Positions 7,978 through 16,277 are shown, numbered from the stretch's first letter. The stretch is DNA of 35,377 nt from Nocardiopsis suaedae (GCF_027706745.1 NZ_JAQFWP010000070.1:1-35377), one strand, 5' to 3'. Translations and numbers: made by a program. Notes: generated by a model from the sequence alone, not told the origin.

Positions 7978-8084
7978 TAGGGGCGGAGGGACGGGAGCCC
8001 GGGAGGCGCTCCTGCGGCGCCGGGGCTCTGTAGGGTGAAGGGCGTCAGGACACCGGCGGCCGAGCGAAGGGCAGGGCGGACAGC

Positions 8085-8867
8085 ATGGGATCAGCGCCCG
8101 CGGGGCCGTCCGCCTCCAGGCACGCCCGCCCCAACTCCCTGACGACCCAGGTCGTCTCCTTCATCGAGGAGCTGTGCGTGGCCCCGGACGCCGAGCCCGG
8201 CACACAGCTCCCCTCGGAGAAGGAGCTGGCGGAGCGCTTCGGGGTGAGCCGGGTGGTGCTGCGCGAGGCGATGAAGACCCTGGAGGCCAAGGGGCTCGTC
8301 CACCGCCGCCAGGGCAAGCCCGCGGTGATCGCCTCGCCCAACGCCCTGCCGGTGGAGGACTTCATCGCCCTGTCGGTGCTGCGCGACCGCCGCGCGCTGA
8401 TGGAGTTCACCGAGATCCGCAAGGCCCTGGAGGTGCACGGGGCCCGGCTGGCCGCCCAGCGCATCGCCGGCCCCGAAGAGGAGGAGACGCGCGAGCACGT
8501 CGCCCGTGCGCGCGAGTCGATCGCGCAGATGCGCGCGGCCCCGCTCGACATGGCCAACCGGCTCGGCACCGACATCGCCTTCCACCGGGCGATCGCGGCC
8601 GCGTCGGGCAACCGCAGCCTCACCCGGATCCTGGACGCCCTCGAACGGTCCCTGGCCGGGAGCCGCGAGCAGAGCCACCGCCGCTTCCTGGCCGCGTGCG
8701 CCGACCCCGCCTCCTCGGCCGACGAGCACGAGGAGGTGCTCGCCGCCGTCCTGTCCGGCGACCCCGCGCGCGCCGTGGCGGCGATGGAGGAGCACCTCCA
8801 GGTCACCCTGCAGGAGATCGAGACGCGCCCCGCCGCGGCGGGAAATGACGACTCCGAACCCCTCTGA
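8085..8867 (+). CDS. GntR-family regulator, FadR subfamily (FCD domain)
   Basis: This 260-aa regulator has an N-terminal winged helix (residues ~20-90: GTQLPSEKELAERFGVSRVVLREAMKTLEAKGLVHRRQGK, the canonical GntR helix-turn-helix). It is followed by an FCD ligand domain (~100-245). Metal/ligand-binding residues of FCD proteins are visible: Asp and His in DIAFHRAIAAASGN, and His in DEHEEVLAAV and AMEEHL. FCD regulators bind small carboxylates or amino-acid derivatives, which would fit a substrate of the divergent lyase/NhaC pair. ATG 8085 has a weak SD (GGGCGGA). A strong hairpin follows the gene. The family is certain, the ligand unknown. Confidence 0.9.
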   Translation: MGSAPAGPSASRHARPNSLTTQVVSFIEELCVAPDAEPGTQLPSEKELAERFGVSRVVLREAMKTLEAKGLVHRRQGKPAVIASPNALPVEDFIALSVLRDRRALMEFTEIRKALEVHGARLAAQRIAGPEEEETREHVARARESIAQMRAAPLDMANRLGTDIAFHRAIAAASGNRSLTRILDALERSLAGSREQSHRRFLAACADPASSADEHEEVLAAVLSGDPARAVAAMEEHLQVTLQEIETRPAAAGNDDSEPL

Positions 8868-8907
8868 CCTGCTTTACCGCGCATTTGCCGGAAGCGCGGA
8901 CACCTCT

Positions 8908-8945
8908 TGCGCACCGCCCGGCCGGACCGGGGCCGGGCGGGCGCA
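8908..8945 (+). terminator. Strong hairpin terminator after the GntR gene
   Basis: Arms TGCGC-a-CCGCCCGGCC and GGCCGGGCGG-GCGCA form 15 base pairs with one bulged A and a 7-nt loop, starting 40 bases after the regulator stop. There is no long T tract. Confidence 0.65.
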
Positions 8946-9137
8946 CACCGCCCCGCCTACCCCATTTGTCCCTTGTGTCCTATTCGTTGGACCGGGGCAC
9001 ACCACCCCCGCCCGCCCTTTTCGCCGACCCGCCCGCGGGGTATATGACCAGGGCCCGGCGCGACCCGGGGCGACGCCGCCGACACCCAGCGTCCCCGATT
9101 GCACCGCCTACTACAGAGAACCACACATTCGGATTAA
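8946..9137. other. Non-coding stretch between the GntR terminator and the BCCT promoter
   Basis: I see no convincing gene here. The open frames crossing it are compositionally biased and lack SD sequences. Base composition drops from GC-rich towards AT-richer near 9110, where the leader region of the transporter gene begins. Confidence 0.5.
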
Positions 9138-9167
9138 TTTACGATAACCAATCGCGTCGCATATGCT
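9138..9167 (+). promoter_or_regulatory. Candidate promoter of the BCCT-hsp20 operon
   Basis: TTTACG (9138-9143) and TATGCT (9162-9167) are 18 bases apart, each matching four of six consensus positions, in the most AT-rich stretch of the neighbourhood. If used, the leader would be about 200 nt long. Other pairs nearby fit less well. Confidence 0.35.
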
Positions 9168-9282
9168 ACACCGCCACCGACCCGGTCTATGATTTATCCG
9201 AAAGCTTGCCGCTAATGGCGGAACGTAATTGGATAACAGGCACCGGGCAAGAGGAGTCGGGCGGCGCGACACCGCGAGCAAA

Positions 9283-9356
9283 CCGCCTCACCTGCGACGA
9301 TAGCGGGGATTGAGGCGGCAGGCGCGCTCCCGGCCGCCATCGCGGCCCGGGCGGCC
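9283..9356 (+). promoter_or_regulatory. Two hairpins in the BCCT leader RNA, the second abutting the ribosome binding site
   Basis: CCGCCTCA (9283-9290) pairs perfectly with TGAGGCGG (9311-9318) around a 20-nt loop. GGCCGCC (9332-9338) pairs with GGCGGCC (9350-9356) around an 11-nt loop. The second ends two bases before the SD GAGGAGG (9359-9365). The arrangement suggests translational or structural control of the transporter. It matches no riboswitch class that I can recognise. Confidence 0.45.
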
Positions 9357-9373
9357 CCGAGGAGGTAATCGCC

Positions 9374-11056
9374 ATCTCTCGCTTAAACTCGTACATCCGG
9401 GAGCACACGAACCCACCGGTGTTCTTCATCTCAGGTGCGGTCGTCCTGGCGTTCCTCGTCGTCGGTGTGGCGATTCCGGAGCGGTTCGGTGAGATCACCT
9501 CCGCGGTCCGGACGGGCATCGGCACCTACTTCGGCTGGTTCTACGTCCTGGCCACGACCTTCTTCCTGCTCCTGTCGCTCTTCCTGATGGTCAGCCGCTA
9601 CGGGAACATCCGTCTGGGCCCGGACTCCTCGCGTCCGGAGTTCAGCACCATGGCCTGGTTCGCGATGCTCTTCACCGCGGGCATGGGCATCGGCCTGGTC
9701 TTCTACGGCGTCTACGAGCCGACCCTGCACATGCAGAACGAGTTCGTGCGCGGCGTGGGCGACGACCCGGCCACCCAGGCGATGCAGTACACGCTGTTCC
9801 ACTGGGGCTTCCACCCGTGGGCGGTGTACATCGTCCTGGGGCTCGCGCTGGGCTACTTCTGCTTCCGCAAGGGCCTGCCCATGCGGCCCGCCTCGGCGCT
9901 GTACCCGCTGATCGGCGACCGCATCTACGGGTGGATCGGCAACCTGATCGACATCCTGGCGGTGTTCGGCACCCTGTTCGGCCTGGCCACTTCGCTCGGC
10001 CTGGGCACGCAGCAGGTGAGCGCGGGGCTGAGCCACGTGTTCGGGATCCCGAACAACCTGATCGTCCAGGTGCTCATCATCTGCCTGATCACCTCGATCG
10101 CCGTGGTCAGCGTCGTGGCCGGCATCGACAAGGGCATCCGCCGCCTGTCGGTCATCAACCTGTGGATGGCCTTCGCCCTGCTGGTCGTCATGTTCCTGGT
10201 CGGCCCCAAGCTGTTCCAGCTCAGCATGATGTTCACCGGCCTGGGCGAATACCTGCAGAACCTCGTGCAGATGAGCCTGAGCTACATCTCGCCCGAGGGC
10301 GACGAGGCGGCCAGCGCCTTCGCCCAGGACTGGACCATCTTCTACTGGGGCTGGTGGATCTCCTGGTCGCCGTTTGTCGGCATGTTCCTGGCCCGGATCT
10401 CCTACGGCCGCACGATCCGCCAGTTCATCCTGGGCACGCTGTTCGCCCCGGTCGGCGTCAGCGTCATCTGGTTCGGCGTCTTCGGCGGCACCGGCATGTT
10501 CTACGACCTGTTCCGCCTCGAAGGCGACGCCATGATCTCCAACTCGGCGGACGAGGGGGCGGCGACCTTCAACCTGATCGACGCCTTCCCGCTGCCGGTG
10601 GCGATCCTGTCCGTCCTGGCGCTGCTGACCATCGCGGTGGTGACGATCTTCTTCGTCACCTCCTCGGACTCCGGTTCGCTGGTGGTCGACATGCTCACCA
10701 ACGGCGGCGACCCGCACCCCGTCCGCGTCCAGCGCATCTTCTGGGCGTCCATGGAGGGCCTGATCACCATCGTGCTGCTGGTGATCGGCGGTGCGGAGGC
10801 GATCGACGCGCTCTCCGCGGCGGCGGTCTCCACCGGCCTGCCGTTCGCGGTCGTCCTCCTGGTCATCGCGTTCGGCCTGCTGAAGGCCCTGCGCCGGGAG
10901 AGCCCGGCGTCCATGCTGCCCAGCGGCCTCGTGGTGCCCAGGGACGGCAACGGCCCACCGACCATCCAGGTCGACGGCGACCGCATCCCGGTCGAGGAGC
11001 CGGTCGGCGACACCGCGCCCAAGGACACCGCACCCCGCGACACCAGCGAGAAGTGA
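9374..11056 (+). CDS. BCCT-family Na+-coupled betaine/choline-type transporter
   Basis: This transporter is about 560 aa with 12 membrane segments and is probably an osmoprotectant importer. BetP-like features are the glycine-rich GMGIG (near residue 103), the HWGFHPWAVY aromatic box (near 143-151) and the signature DWTIFYWGWWISWSPFVGMF (near 320-333). Together these are the aromatic cage for a trimethylammonium group and the Na+-coupled form of the motif. The start is odd. The SD GAGGAGG (9359-9365) is followed 8 bases later by ATC 9374. Translation from there gives SRLNSYIREHTNPPVFF, and the family-conserved TNPPVF segment lies before the first in-frame GTG at 9419. No ATG, GTG, TTG or CTG is in frame between the stop at 9311 and 9419, so either AUC is used or there is a sequence error. 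Hsp20 follows after 13 bases. Confidence 0.88.
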   Translation: MSRLNSYIREHTNPPVFFISGAVVLAFLVVGVAIPERFGEITSAVRTGIGTYFGWFYVLATTFFLLLSLFLMVSRYGNIRLGPDSSRPEFSTMAWFAMLFTAGMGIGLVFYGVYEPTLHMQNEFVRGVGDDPATQAMQYTLFHWGFHPWAVYIVLGLALGYFCFRKGLPMRPASALYPLIGDRIYGWIGNLIDILAVFGTLFGLATSLGLGTQQVSAGLSHVFGIPNNLIVQVLIICLITSIAVVSVVAGIDKGIRRLSVINLWMAFALLVVMFLVGPKLFQLSMMFTGLGEYLQNLVQMSLSYISPEGDEAASAFAQDWTIFYWGWWISWSPFVGMFLARISYGRTIRQFILGTLFAPVGVSVIWFGVFGGTGMFYDLFRLEGDAMISNSADEGAATFNLIDAFPLPVAILSVLALLTIAVVTIFFVTSSDSGSLVVDMLTNGGDPHPVRVQRIFWASMEGLITIVLLVIGGAEAIDALSAAAVSTGLPFAVVLLVIAFGLLKALRRESPASMLPSGLVVPRDGNGPPTIQVDGDRIPVEEPVGDTAPKDTAPRDTSEK

Positions 11057-11069
11057 GAGGAGGTCTTCG

Positions 11070-11537
11070 ATGCCGCCCAAGAAGAGGGCCCGTAACCCGT
11101 TCCGTGGCGTTATGGACATGATGAGCGAGATGAACCGCATCTCCGACACCATGTCCAACCTGGAGACGGGGACCGCCACCCAGCGCGGCTTCTCCGATGC
11201 GTGGAGCCCGCCCACGGACATCTTCGCCCGTGGGACCGACCTGGTCTTCCGAAGCGAGCTCCCGGGGGTCGCCCCCGAGAACGTGGAGGTCACCTTCTCC
11301 CACGGCTACCTCACCATCACCGGTGAGCGCCGCAAGGAGGACGACGGGGTCGTCTACTACGCCGAGGAGCGGTTCCGCGGCGCCTTCCGGCGGGACATCA
11401 CCCTGCCCGAGGGCGTCGAGGACGACGACATCGAGGCCAAGTTCGACGACGGCCTCCTGGAGATCACGGTGAAGGGCGGAGCCGACGCCGAAGGCCCGGC
11501 CCGCATCGACATCCAGAGCAAGAAGCGCCGCGCCTAG
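11070..11537 (+). CDS. Small heat-shock protein, Hsp20/alpha-crystallin family
   Basis: This 155-aa ATP-independent holdase has a basic, Met-rich N-terminal arm (MPPKKRARNPFRG, then MDMMSEMNRI). An alpha-crystallin domain spans residues ~50-140: PPTDIFARGTDLVFRSELPGVAPENVEVTF, then YLTITGERR, then FRGAFRRDITLPEGVEDDDIEAKFDDGLLEITV. The C-terminal IDI motif used for oligomer contacts is present. SD GAGAGGAGG precedes ATG 11070. Only 13 bases separate it from the BCCT transporter, with no hairpin between, so the two should share a transcript: an osmolyte importer together with a chaperone. No HspR/HAIR or CIRCE-like operator is seen in front of it. Confidence 0.92.
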   Translation: MPPKKRARNPFRGVMDMMSEMNRISDTMSNLETGTATQRGFSDAWSPPTDIFARGTDLVFRSELPGVAPENVEVTFSHGYLTITGERRKEDDGVVYYAEERFRGAFRRDITLPEGVEDDDIEAKFDDGLLEITVKGGADAEGPARIDIQSKKRRA

Positions 11538-11549
11538 CGGTCGCGACGA

Positions 11550-11590
11550 GGAAGGGCCGGTCCCGGGTCTCCCCCGGGACCGGCCCTTCC
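11550..11590. terminator. Bidirectional terminator between convergent hsp20 and the M16 peptidase gene
   Basis: A perfect 18-bp stem (arms 11550-11567 and 11573-11590, 5-nt loop) sits 12 bases after the hsp20 stop and 22 bases after the peptidase stop on the other strand. It would serve both genes. Confidence 0.8.
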
Positions 11591-11612
11591 CCATGTGCGC
11601 GGGCGCCGCGCC

Positions 11613-12947
11613 TCAGAACTCCCGGCCCTGCTCGTACGGGCCGATCACCGCCAGCGTGCGCTCCCCGCCCAACAGCTCCTCGGCCACCTGCGCGACCTCG
11701 TCGGTCGTCACCGCGTCGAACAGCGCCAGGTCCTCGTCCATCGAGTAGTGCTTGGCATAGCCCAGCTCGTGCGCGGTCAACCGCCCCATGCGGGCGCTGG
11801 ACCCCTCGCTGCCGAGCACCCAGGACCCCTTGATCTGGCCCTTGGCGCGCTCGACCTCCTCGGCGGAGAGCCCGCCCCCGGCGGCCGCGGCCAGCTCGTC
11901 CCGGCACACCGACAGCACCTCGTCGACCTTCTCCGGCAGGCACCCGGCGTAGATCTGGAACGCCCCCGTCTCGGCGTGGGCGCTGTGGAAGGCCTGCACC
12001 GCGTAGGCCAGGCCGCGCTTCTCCCGCACCTCCTGGAAGAGCCGCGAGGACATGCCGCCGCCCAGCGCCGAGGCGAGCACCCGCACCGCGTACCAGCGCG
12101 GGTCCGTGCGGCTCACCCCCTCGCAGCCCAAGATGAGGTGGGCCTGCTCGGTCTCGCGGGACAGCAGCGCCGTGCCGCCGTGCACGGGGACCGGCGCACC
12201 CCCGATGCGGGGCGCCGCCGGTGCCGCGTCGGGCGCCCCGGCCAGCACACCGGCGAAGGCCTCGCGCACCAGGTCCACCACGGCCTCGTGCTCCAGCCCC
12301 CCGGCCGCCGCCACGACCAGCTCCGGCGGCCGGTAGGCGCGGGCGTACTGCTCGGCGATGCGGTCGCGCGGGAGGCGCCCGATGGTGTCGTTGGTGCCCA
12401 GGATGGGGCGGCCCAGCCCGCTGCCCGCGTAGAAGTGCTCGGCGAAGACGTCGTCGACCAGGTCGCCCGGCTCGTCCTCGTACATGGCGATCTCTTCGAG
12501 GATCACCCCGCGCTCGGTCTCCACCTCGCCCGGGTCCAGCACCGAGTGCGCCACCATGTCCCCGACCACGTCCACCGCCAGCGGCAGGTCGCGGTCGAGC
12601 ACCTTGGCGTAGTAGCTGGTGTGCTCCTTGGTGGTGTAGGCGTTGTGATCGGCGCCCACGCCGTCCAGCAGCGCCGAGATCCGCAGGGCGCTGCGCCGCT
12701 TCGTGCCCTTGAACAGCAGGTGCTCGAGGAAGTGCGCGGCGCCCGCGTGGTCGTCGTCCTCGTCCCGGGAGCCGGTGGTGGCCGAGATCCCGAAGGCCGC
12801 CGACCGCATGCCGGGGACCGCCTCGGTCACCACCCGCAACCCGCCGGGGAGCACGGTGCGCCGCACCAGGCCGGAGCCCTCGGAGGCCTCCAGCAGGGTC
12901 AGCGCGGTGCCCGGGTCCTGCTCGGCCGCGATGGGAGGAGTGCTCAA
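11613..12947 (-). CDS. M16-family zinc metalloprotease (processing-peptidase-like)
   Basis: This 444-aa protein has the inverted zinc motif HxxEH as HFLEH (His72, Glu75, His76) and a third glutamate in VETERGVILEEI (near 143-152). The preceding GSRDEDDDHAGAAHFLEHLLFKGT block and NAYTTKEHTSYYAKVL are typical of the bacterial group related to mitochondrial processing peptidase. The second half (LILGCEGVSR, then RVLASALGGGMSSRLFQEVREKRGLAYAV) is the non-catalytic M16C domain with the conserved SSRLFQ-REKRGLAY block. Its place directly after pnp is the usual actinobacterial order. TTG 12947 is chosen: GAAGGA lies 5 bases upstream, and the codons above it show no family sequence. The substrate is unknown. 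A very strong hairpin separates it from pnp, so part of its expression may come from a separate promoter. Confidence 0.88.
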   Translation of the reverse strand: MSTPPIAAEQDPGTALTLLEASEGSGLVRRTVLPGGLRVVTEAVPGMRSAAFGISATTGSRDEDDDHAGAAHFLEHLLFKGTKRRSALRISALLDGVGADHNAYTTKEHTSYYAKVLDRDLPLAVDVVGDMVAHSVLDPGEVETERGVILEEIAMYEDEPGDLVDDVFAEHFYAGSGLGRPILGTNDTIGRLPRDRIAEQYARAYRPPELVVAAAGGLEHEAVVDLVREAFAGVLAGAPDAAPAAPRIGGAPVPVHGGTALLSRETEQAHLILGCEGVSRTDPRWYAVRVLASALGGGMSSRLFQEVREKRGLAYAVQAFHSAHAETGAFQIYAGCLPEKVDEVLSVCRDELAAAAGGGLSAEEVERAKGQIKGSWVLGSEGSSARMGRLTAHELGYAKHYSMDEDLALFDAVTTDEVAQVAEELLGGERTLAVIGPYEQGREF

Positions 12948-12995
12948 TCGGATCCTTCTCGATGGTCGTCGGTTCCGGTGCCCGGACGCGAACGG

Positions 12996-13034
12996 CCGGG
13001 GCGGCCGCACCCCCGAAGGGTGCGGCCGCCCCGG
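12996..13034 (-). terminator. Very strong hairpin between pnp and the M16 peptidase gene
   Basis: A perfect 17-bp stem (arms 12996-13012 and 13018-13034) with loop CCGAA starts 16 bases beyond the pnp stop. It should terminate most pnp transcription or protect its 3' end. Confidence 0.75.
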
Positions 13035-13050
13035 CGCCGGTCACCGGGGA

Positions 13051-15357
13051 TCAGGTGTTCTCGCTGCTGCGCGCGCCGCGGCTGCGGCGACGGCGGCGCG
13101 GGGCCCCGCCGTCGCCCTCGCCCTTGGCCGCGTCCTGGTCGCCGTCCTCGGAGGAGTCACCCTCCTCCTCGGCGGCCGGGGCCGCCTCGGCCTCCACGAC
13201 CTCGACGGGGACCAGCGACAGCTTCCCGCGGTCGTCGATCTCGCGGATCTCGACCTGGATCTTCTCGCCGATGCCGAGCACGTCCTCGACGTTCTCGATC
13301 CGCTTGCCGCCGTGCAGCTTGCGGATCTGCGAGATGTGCAGCAGCCCGTCCTTGCCGGGGAGCAGCGACACGAACGCGCCGAAGGCGGTCGTCTTGACGA
13401 CGGTGCCCAGGTAGCGGTCGCCGACCTCGGGCATGGTCGGGTTGGCGATGCTGTTGACGGTGTCCCGGGCCGCCTCGGCCGAGGGGCCGTCGGTGGCGCC
13501 GATGTAGATCGTGCCGTCGTCCTCGATGGTGATGTCGGCGCCGGTGTCCTCCTGGATGGAGTTGATCATCTTGCCCTTGGGGCCGATGACCTCGCCGATC
13601 TTCTCGACCGGGATCTTCACCGTGAGGATGCGCGGCGCGTGCGGGCTCATCTCCGCGGGGCGGGTGATGGCCTCCTGCATCACGTCGAGGATGGCCAGGC
13701 GGGCGCCGCGGGCCTGCTGCAGCGCGGCGGCCAGCTGCTCGGCGGGGATGCCGTCGAGCTTGGTGTCGAGCTGCAGCGCGGTGATCACGTCGCGGGTGCC
13801 GGCGACCTTGAAGTCCATGTCGCCGAAGGCGTCCTCGGCGCCGAGGATGTCGGTCAGCGTGACGAACCGGTCGCCGTCGCTGATCAGGCCCATCGCGATG
13901 CCCGAGACCATCTCCTTGAGCGGCACGCCGGCCTGCATCAGGGACATGGTCGAGGCGCAGACCGACCCCATGGAGGTCGACCCGTTGGAGCTGACCGCCT
14001 CGGACACCTGGCGGATCGCGTACGGGAACTCCTCGCGCGAGGGCAGCACCGGCAGCAGCGCCCGCTCGGCGAGCGCGCCGTGGCCGATCTCGCGGCGCTT
14101 GGGCGAGCCCACCCGGCCGGTCTCACCGGTGGAGTACGGCGGGAAGTTGTAGTTGTGCATGTAGCGCTTGGTCCGCTCGGGGTTGAGCGTGTCGACCATC
14201 TGCTCCATGCGCAGCATGTTCAGCGTGGTGACGCCCAGGATCTGGGTCTCACCGCGCTCGAACAGCGCCGAGCCGTGCACCCGCGGCACCACGCCGACCT
14301 CGGCGCTGAGCGGGCGGATGTCCTTGGGGCCGCGCCCGTCGATGCGGATCTGGTCACGCAGCACGCGCTCGCGCATGAGCTGCTTGGTCAGCGACCGGAA
14401 CGCCGCGGAGATCTCCTTCTCCCGGCCCTCGAAGTCCTCGGCGAGCTTCTCGGCCGCCTCGGCCTTGACCTCGTCCAGCCGGGCCTCGCGGTCCTGCTTG
14501 TCGGCGATGGTCAGCGCCTCGGCCAGCGGCTCCCGGACGGCGCCGTCGACGGCGGCCAGCGCGTCGTCCTCGTAGTCGAGGAAGACCGGGAAGTCGGCGA
14601 CCGGCTTGGCGGCCTGGCCGGCCAGCGCCTGCTGGGCCTTGCACAGGACCTTGATGAACGGCTTGGCCGCCTCCAGGCCCTCGGCCACCGTCTGCTCGGT
14701 GGGGCCCACCGCGCCGTCGGCGACCAGCTTGAGGGTGCGGGTGGTGGACTCGGCCTCGACCATCATGATCGCGACGTCGCCGTCGTCGAGCACCCGGCCG
14801 GCCACGACCATGTCGAAGGTGGCGTTCTCCAGCTCCGAGTGGGTCGGGAAGGCCACCCACTGGCCCTCGATCAGCGCCACCCGGACGCCGCCGATGGGCC
14901 CGGAGAAGGGCAGCCCGGCGAGCTGGGTGGACATCGAGGCGGCGTTGATGGCGACCACGTCGTAGAGGTGGTCGGGGTGCAGCGCCATGATCGTCTCGAC
15001 GATCTGGATCTCGTTGCGCAGGCCGTTCTTGAACGACGGGCGCAGCGGCCGGTCGATCAGGCGGCAGGTGAGGATGGCGTCCTCGGACGGGCGCCCCTCG
15101 CGGCGGAAGAACGAGCCGGGGATGCGCCCGGCGGCGTACATGCGCTCCTCGACGTCGACCGTCAGCGGGAAGAAGTCGAGGTTGTCCTTGGGCCGCTTGG
15201 AGGCGCTGGTGGCGGAGAGCACCATCGTCTCGTCGTCAAGGTAGGCCACGGCCGAGCCGGCGGCCTGCTGGGCCAGCCGGCCCGTCTCGAACCGGATGGT
15301 CCGGGTGCCGAAGCGGCCGTTGTCGATCACGGCCTCGGCGGAATACGCGCCCTCCAT
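13051..15357 (-). CDS. pnp: Polyribonucleotide nucleotidyltransferase (PNPase)
   Basis: This 768-aa enzyme performs phosphorolytic 3'-5' RNA decay and polynucleotide synthesis, and acts as a trimer. Domains in order are first RNase PH core (~10-150: [15 protein letters not shown], then FFPLTVD, then [28 protein letters not shown]), helical linker, second RNase PH core (~330-560: [17 protein letters not shown], then [14 protein letters not shown], then [16 protein letters not shown]), KH (~590-650: [29 protein letters not shown]) and S1 (~660-730: [30 protein letters not shown]). An acidic/basic low-complexity tail ends the protein. ATG 15357 has GAGGAGG 6 bases upstream; the frame is open above it but holds no family sequence. 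It follows rpsO, as in most bacteria. Confidence 0.97.
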   Translation of the reverse strand: MEGAYSAEAVIDNGRFGTRTIRFETGRLAQQAAGSAVAYLDDETMVLSATSASKRPKDNLDFFPLTVDVEERMYAAGRIPGSFFRREGRPSEDAILTCRLIDRPLRPSFKNGLRNEIQIVETIMALHPDHLYDVVAINAASMSTQLAGLPFSGPIGGVRVALIEGQWVAFPTHSELENATFDMVVAGRVLDDGDVAIMMVEAESTTRTLKLVADGAVGPTEQTVAEGLEAAKPFIKVLCKAQQALAGQAAKPVADFPVFLDYEDDALAAVDGAVREPLAEALTIADKQDREARLDEVKAEAAEKLAEDFEGREKEISAAFRSLTKQLMRERVLRDQIRIDGRGPKDIRPLSAEVGVVPRVHGSALFERGETQILGVTTLNMLRMEQMVDTLNPERTKRYMHNYNFPPYSTGETGRVGSPKRREIGHGALAERALLPVLPSREEFPYAIRQVSEAVSSNGSTSMGSVCASTMSLMQAGVPLKEMVSGIAMGLISDGDRFVTLTDILGAEDAFGDMDFKVAGTRDVITALQLDTKLDGIPAEQLAAALQQARGARLAILDVMQEAITRPAEMSPHAPRILTVKIPVEKIGEVIGPKGKMINSIQEDTGADITIEDDGTIYIGATDGPSAEAARDTVNSIANPTMPEVGDRYLGTVVKTTAFGAFVSLLPGKDGLLHISQIRKLHGGKRIENVEDVLGIGEKIQVEIREIDDRGKLSLVPVEVVEAEAAPAAEEEGDSSEDGDQDAAKGEGDGGAPRRRRRSRGARSSENT

Positions 15358-15620
15358 GGGCGTCCTCCTCATTCGGATTCGGGTGCGCTCGCCCGCGTCC
15401 GAGCCCCGGAGGGTCCTCTTACGTCGCCGAGGGTCATGCTCGGGTCCCCAGGCGCGCCGGACGTCGAACCGGCGCGCCCGGCCCGTGACGGCCGGCCATC
15501 GATCGAAGCCCGCGGCAACGCCCGGTGGGGGCGGGCCGCGGACCACTACCGAGGACCGGCCTCGACGCGGCGGCCGAGGTGCGGGCGCGGGAGCGCTTTC
15601 CATCACTGTCTTCGGTTGTC

Positions 15621-15646
15621 GGGCCCACGGTTCGGAACCCGGGCCC
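15621..15646 (-). promoter_or_regulatory. Dyad-rich hairpin in the pnp leader
   Basis: Within the ~340-base rpsO-pnp gap, GGGCCC (15621-15626) pairs with GGGCCC (15641-15646) and the inner GGTTC pairs with GAACC. pnp leaders of other bacteria hold RNase III-cut hairpins used in autoregulation; this and the rpsO terminator stem are candidates for that role. I see no other gene in 15358-15699. Confidence 0.35.
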
Positions 15647-15699
15647 ACCATGGACCATACTGCCTGGCCACGGTCGAATGTGGTAGATCCACACTACTA

Positions 15700-15731
15700 A
15701 GAGAGGGAGCGGCCGGGGCCGCTCCCTCTCT
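15700..15731 (-). terminator. rpsO terminator hairpin
   Basis: AGAGAGGGAGCGGCC (15700-15714) and its perfect complement at 15717-15731 form a 15-bp stem (a few inner pairs must open for the loop). It begins 9 bases after the rpsO stop and is followed by TTAGTAGTGT. In other bacteria part of rpsO transcription reads through such a hairpin into pnp. Confidence 0.75.
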
Positions 15732-15740
15732 CGTGTCCGC

Positions 15741-16010
15741 TCAGCGGCGCAGACCCAGGCGCTGGATCAGCTCGCGGTAGCGGTTGATGTCCTTCTTCTG
15801 GATGTACTTGAGAAGGCGGCGGCGGCGGCCGACCATCAGCAGCAGCCCGCGGCGGCTGTGGTGGTCGTGCTTGTGCGTCTTCAGGTGCTCGGTCAGCTCG
15901 GTGATGCGGTGCGTGAGCAGCGCCACCTGGACGTCGGGCGAGCCCGTGTCGCCGTCGACCGTGCCGTACTCGGCGACGATCTTCTTCTTGGTCTCGGCGT
16001 CGATCGCCAA
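15741..16010 (-). CDS. rpsO: 30S ribosomal protein S15
   Basis: An 89-aa protein of exactly the usual S15 length: [15 protein letters not shown], then [48 protein letters not shown], then [13 protein letters not shown]. It binds the central domain of 16S rRNA early in 30S assembly. The start is TTG 16010, with GAGGGAG a few bases upstream; an in-frame ATG much further up would add unrelated sequence. It lies between ribF and pnp in the standard order, with its own hairpin terminator. A strong hairpin in its leader may be a self-binding site. Confidence 0.97.
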   Translation of the reverse strand: MAIDAETKKKIVAEYGTVDGDTGSPDVQVALLTHRITELTEHLKTHKHDHHSRRGLLLMVGRRRRLLKYIQKKDINRYRELIQRLGLRR

Positions 16011-16159
16011 AGGTGCTCCCTCTCGATGATTCGGTACGCGTGTGCCGCCTCCGCGGTCGGGGCGGCGGCCGCGGTGACCGCGCGTACGAGCAGTCACCGT
16101 CCCAGACGGGCCCGCCTCCCTGGGCGGCGCACCGGCGCCGCGCCCCGGGCGGGCGGCCG

Positions 16160-16182
16160 CGTTCCGCGCTCGGCGCGGAACG
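16160..16182 (-). promoter_or_regulatory. Perfect hairpin in the rpsO leader, candidate S15 autoregulatory element
   Basis: CGTTCCGCGC (16160-16169) pairs perfectly with GCGCGGAACG (16173-16182) around a TCG loop, 150 bases above the rpsO start. A -10-like TAGACT (16212-16207, minus strand) lies about 25 bases upstream of it, so the hairpin would fall near the 5' end of an rpsO transcript. It may instead be the ribF terminator. No gene is seen in 16011-16277. Confidence 0.4.
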
Positions 16183-16277
16183 GGCAGGGCTGAACAGCCT
16201 CTAGCGAGTCTAACGCACGTTGGGCCTACCCAGGACCGGAGTGTGAGGAGGGCCGCCCTCGCGTGCGCGCGGCCCCC

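Noticed and set aside
9138-9373. c-di-AMP (ydaO-type) riboswitch in the BCCT leader
   Set aside because: Osmolyte transporters in actinobacteria can carry it, but I cannot find its conserved core blocks; only two simple stems are visible.
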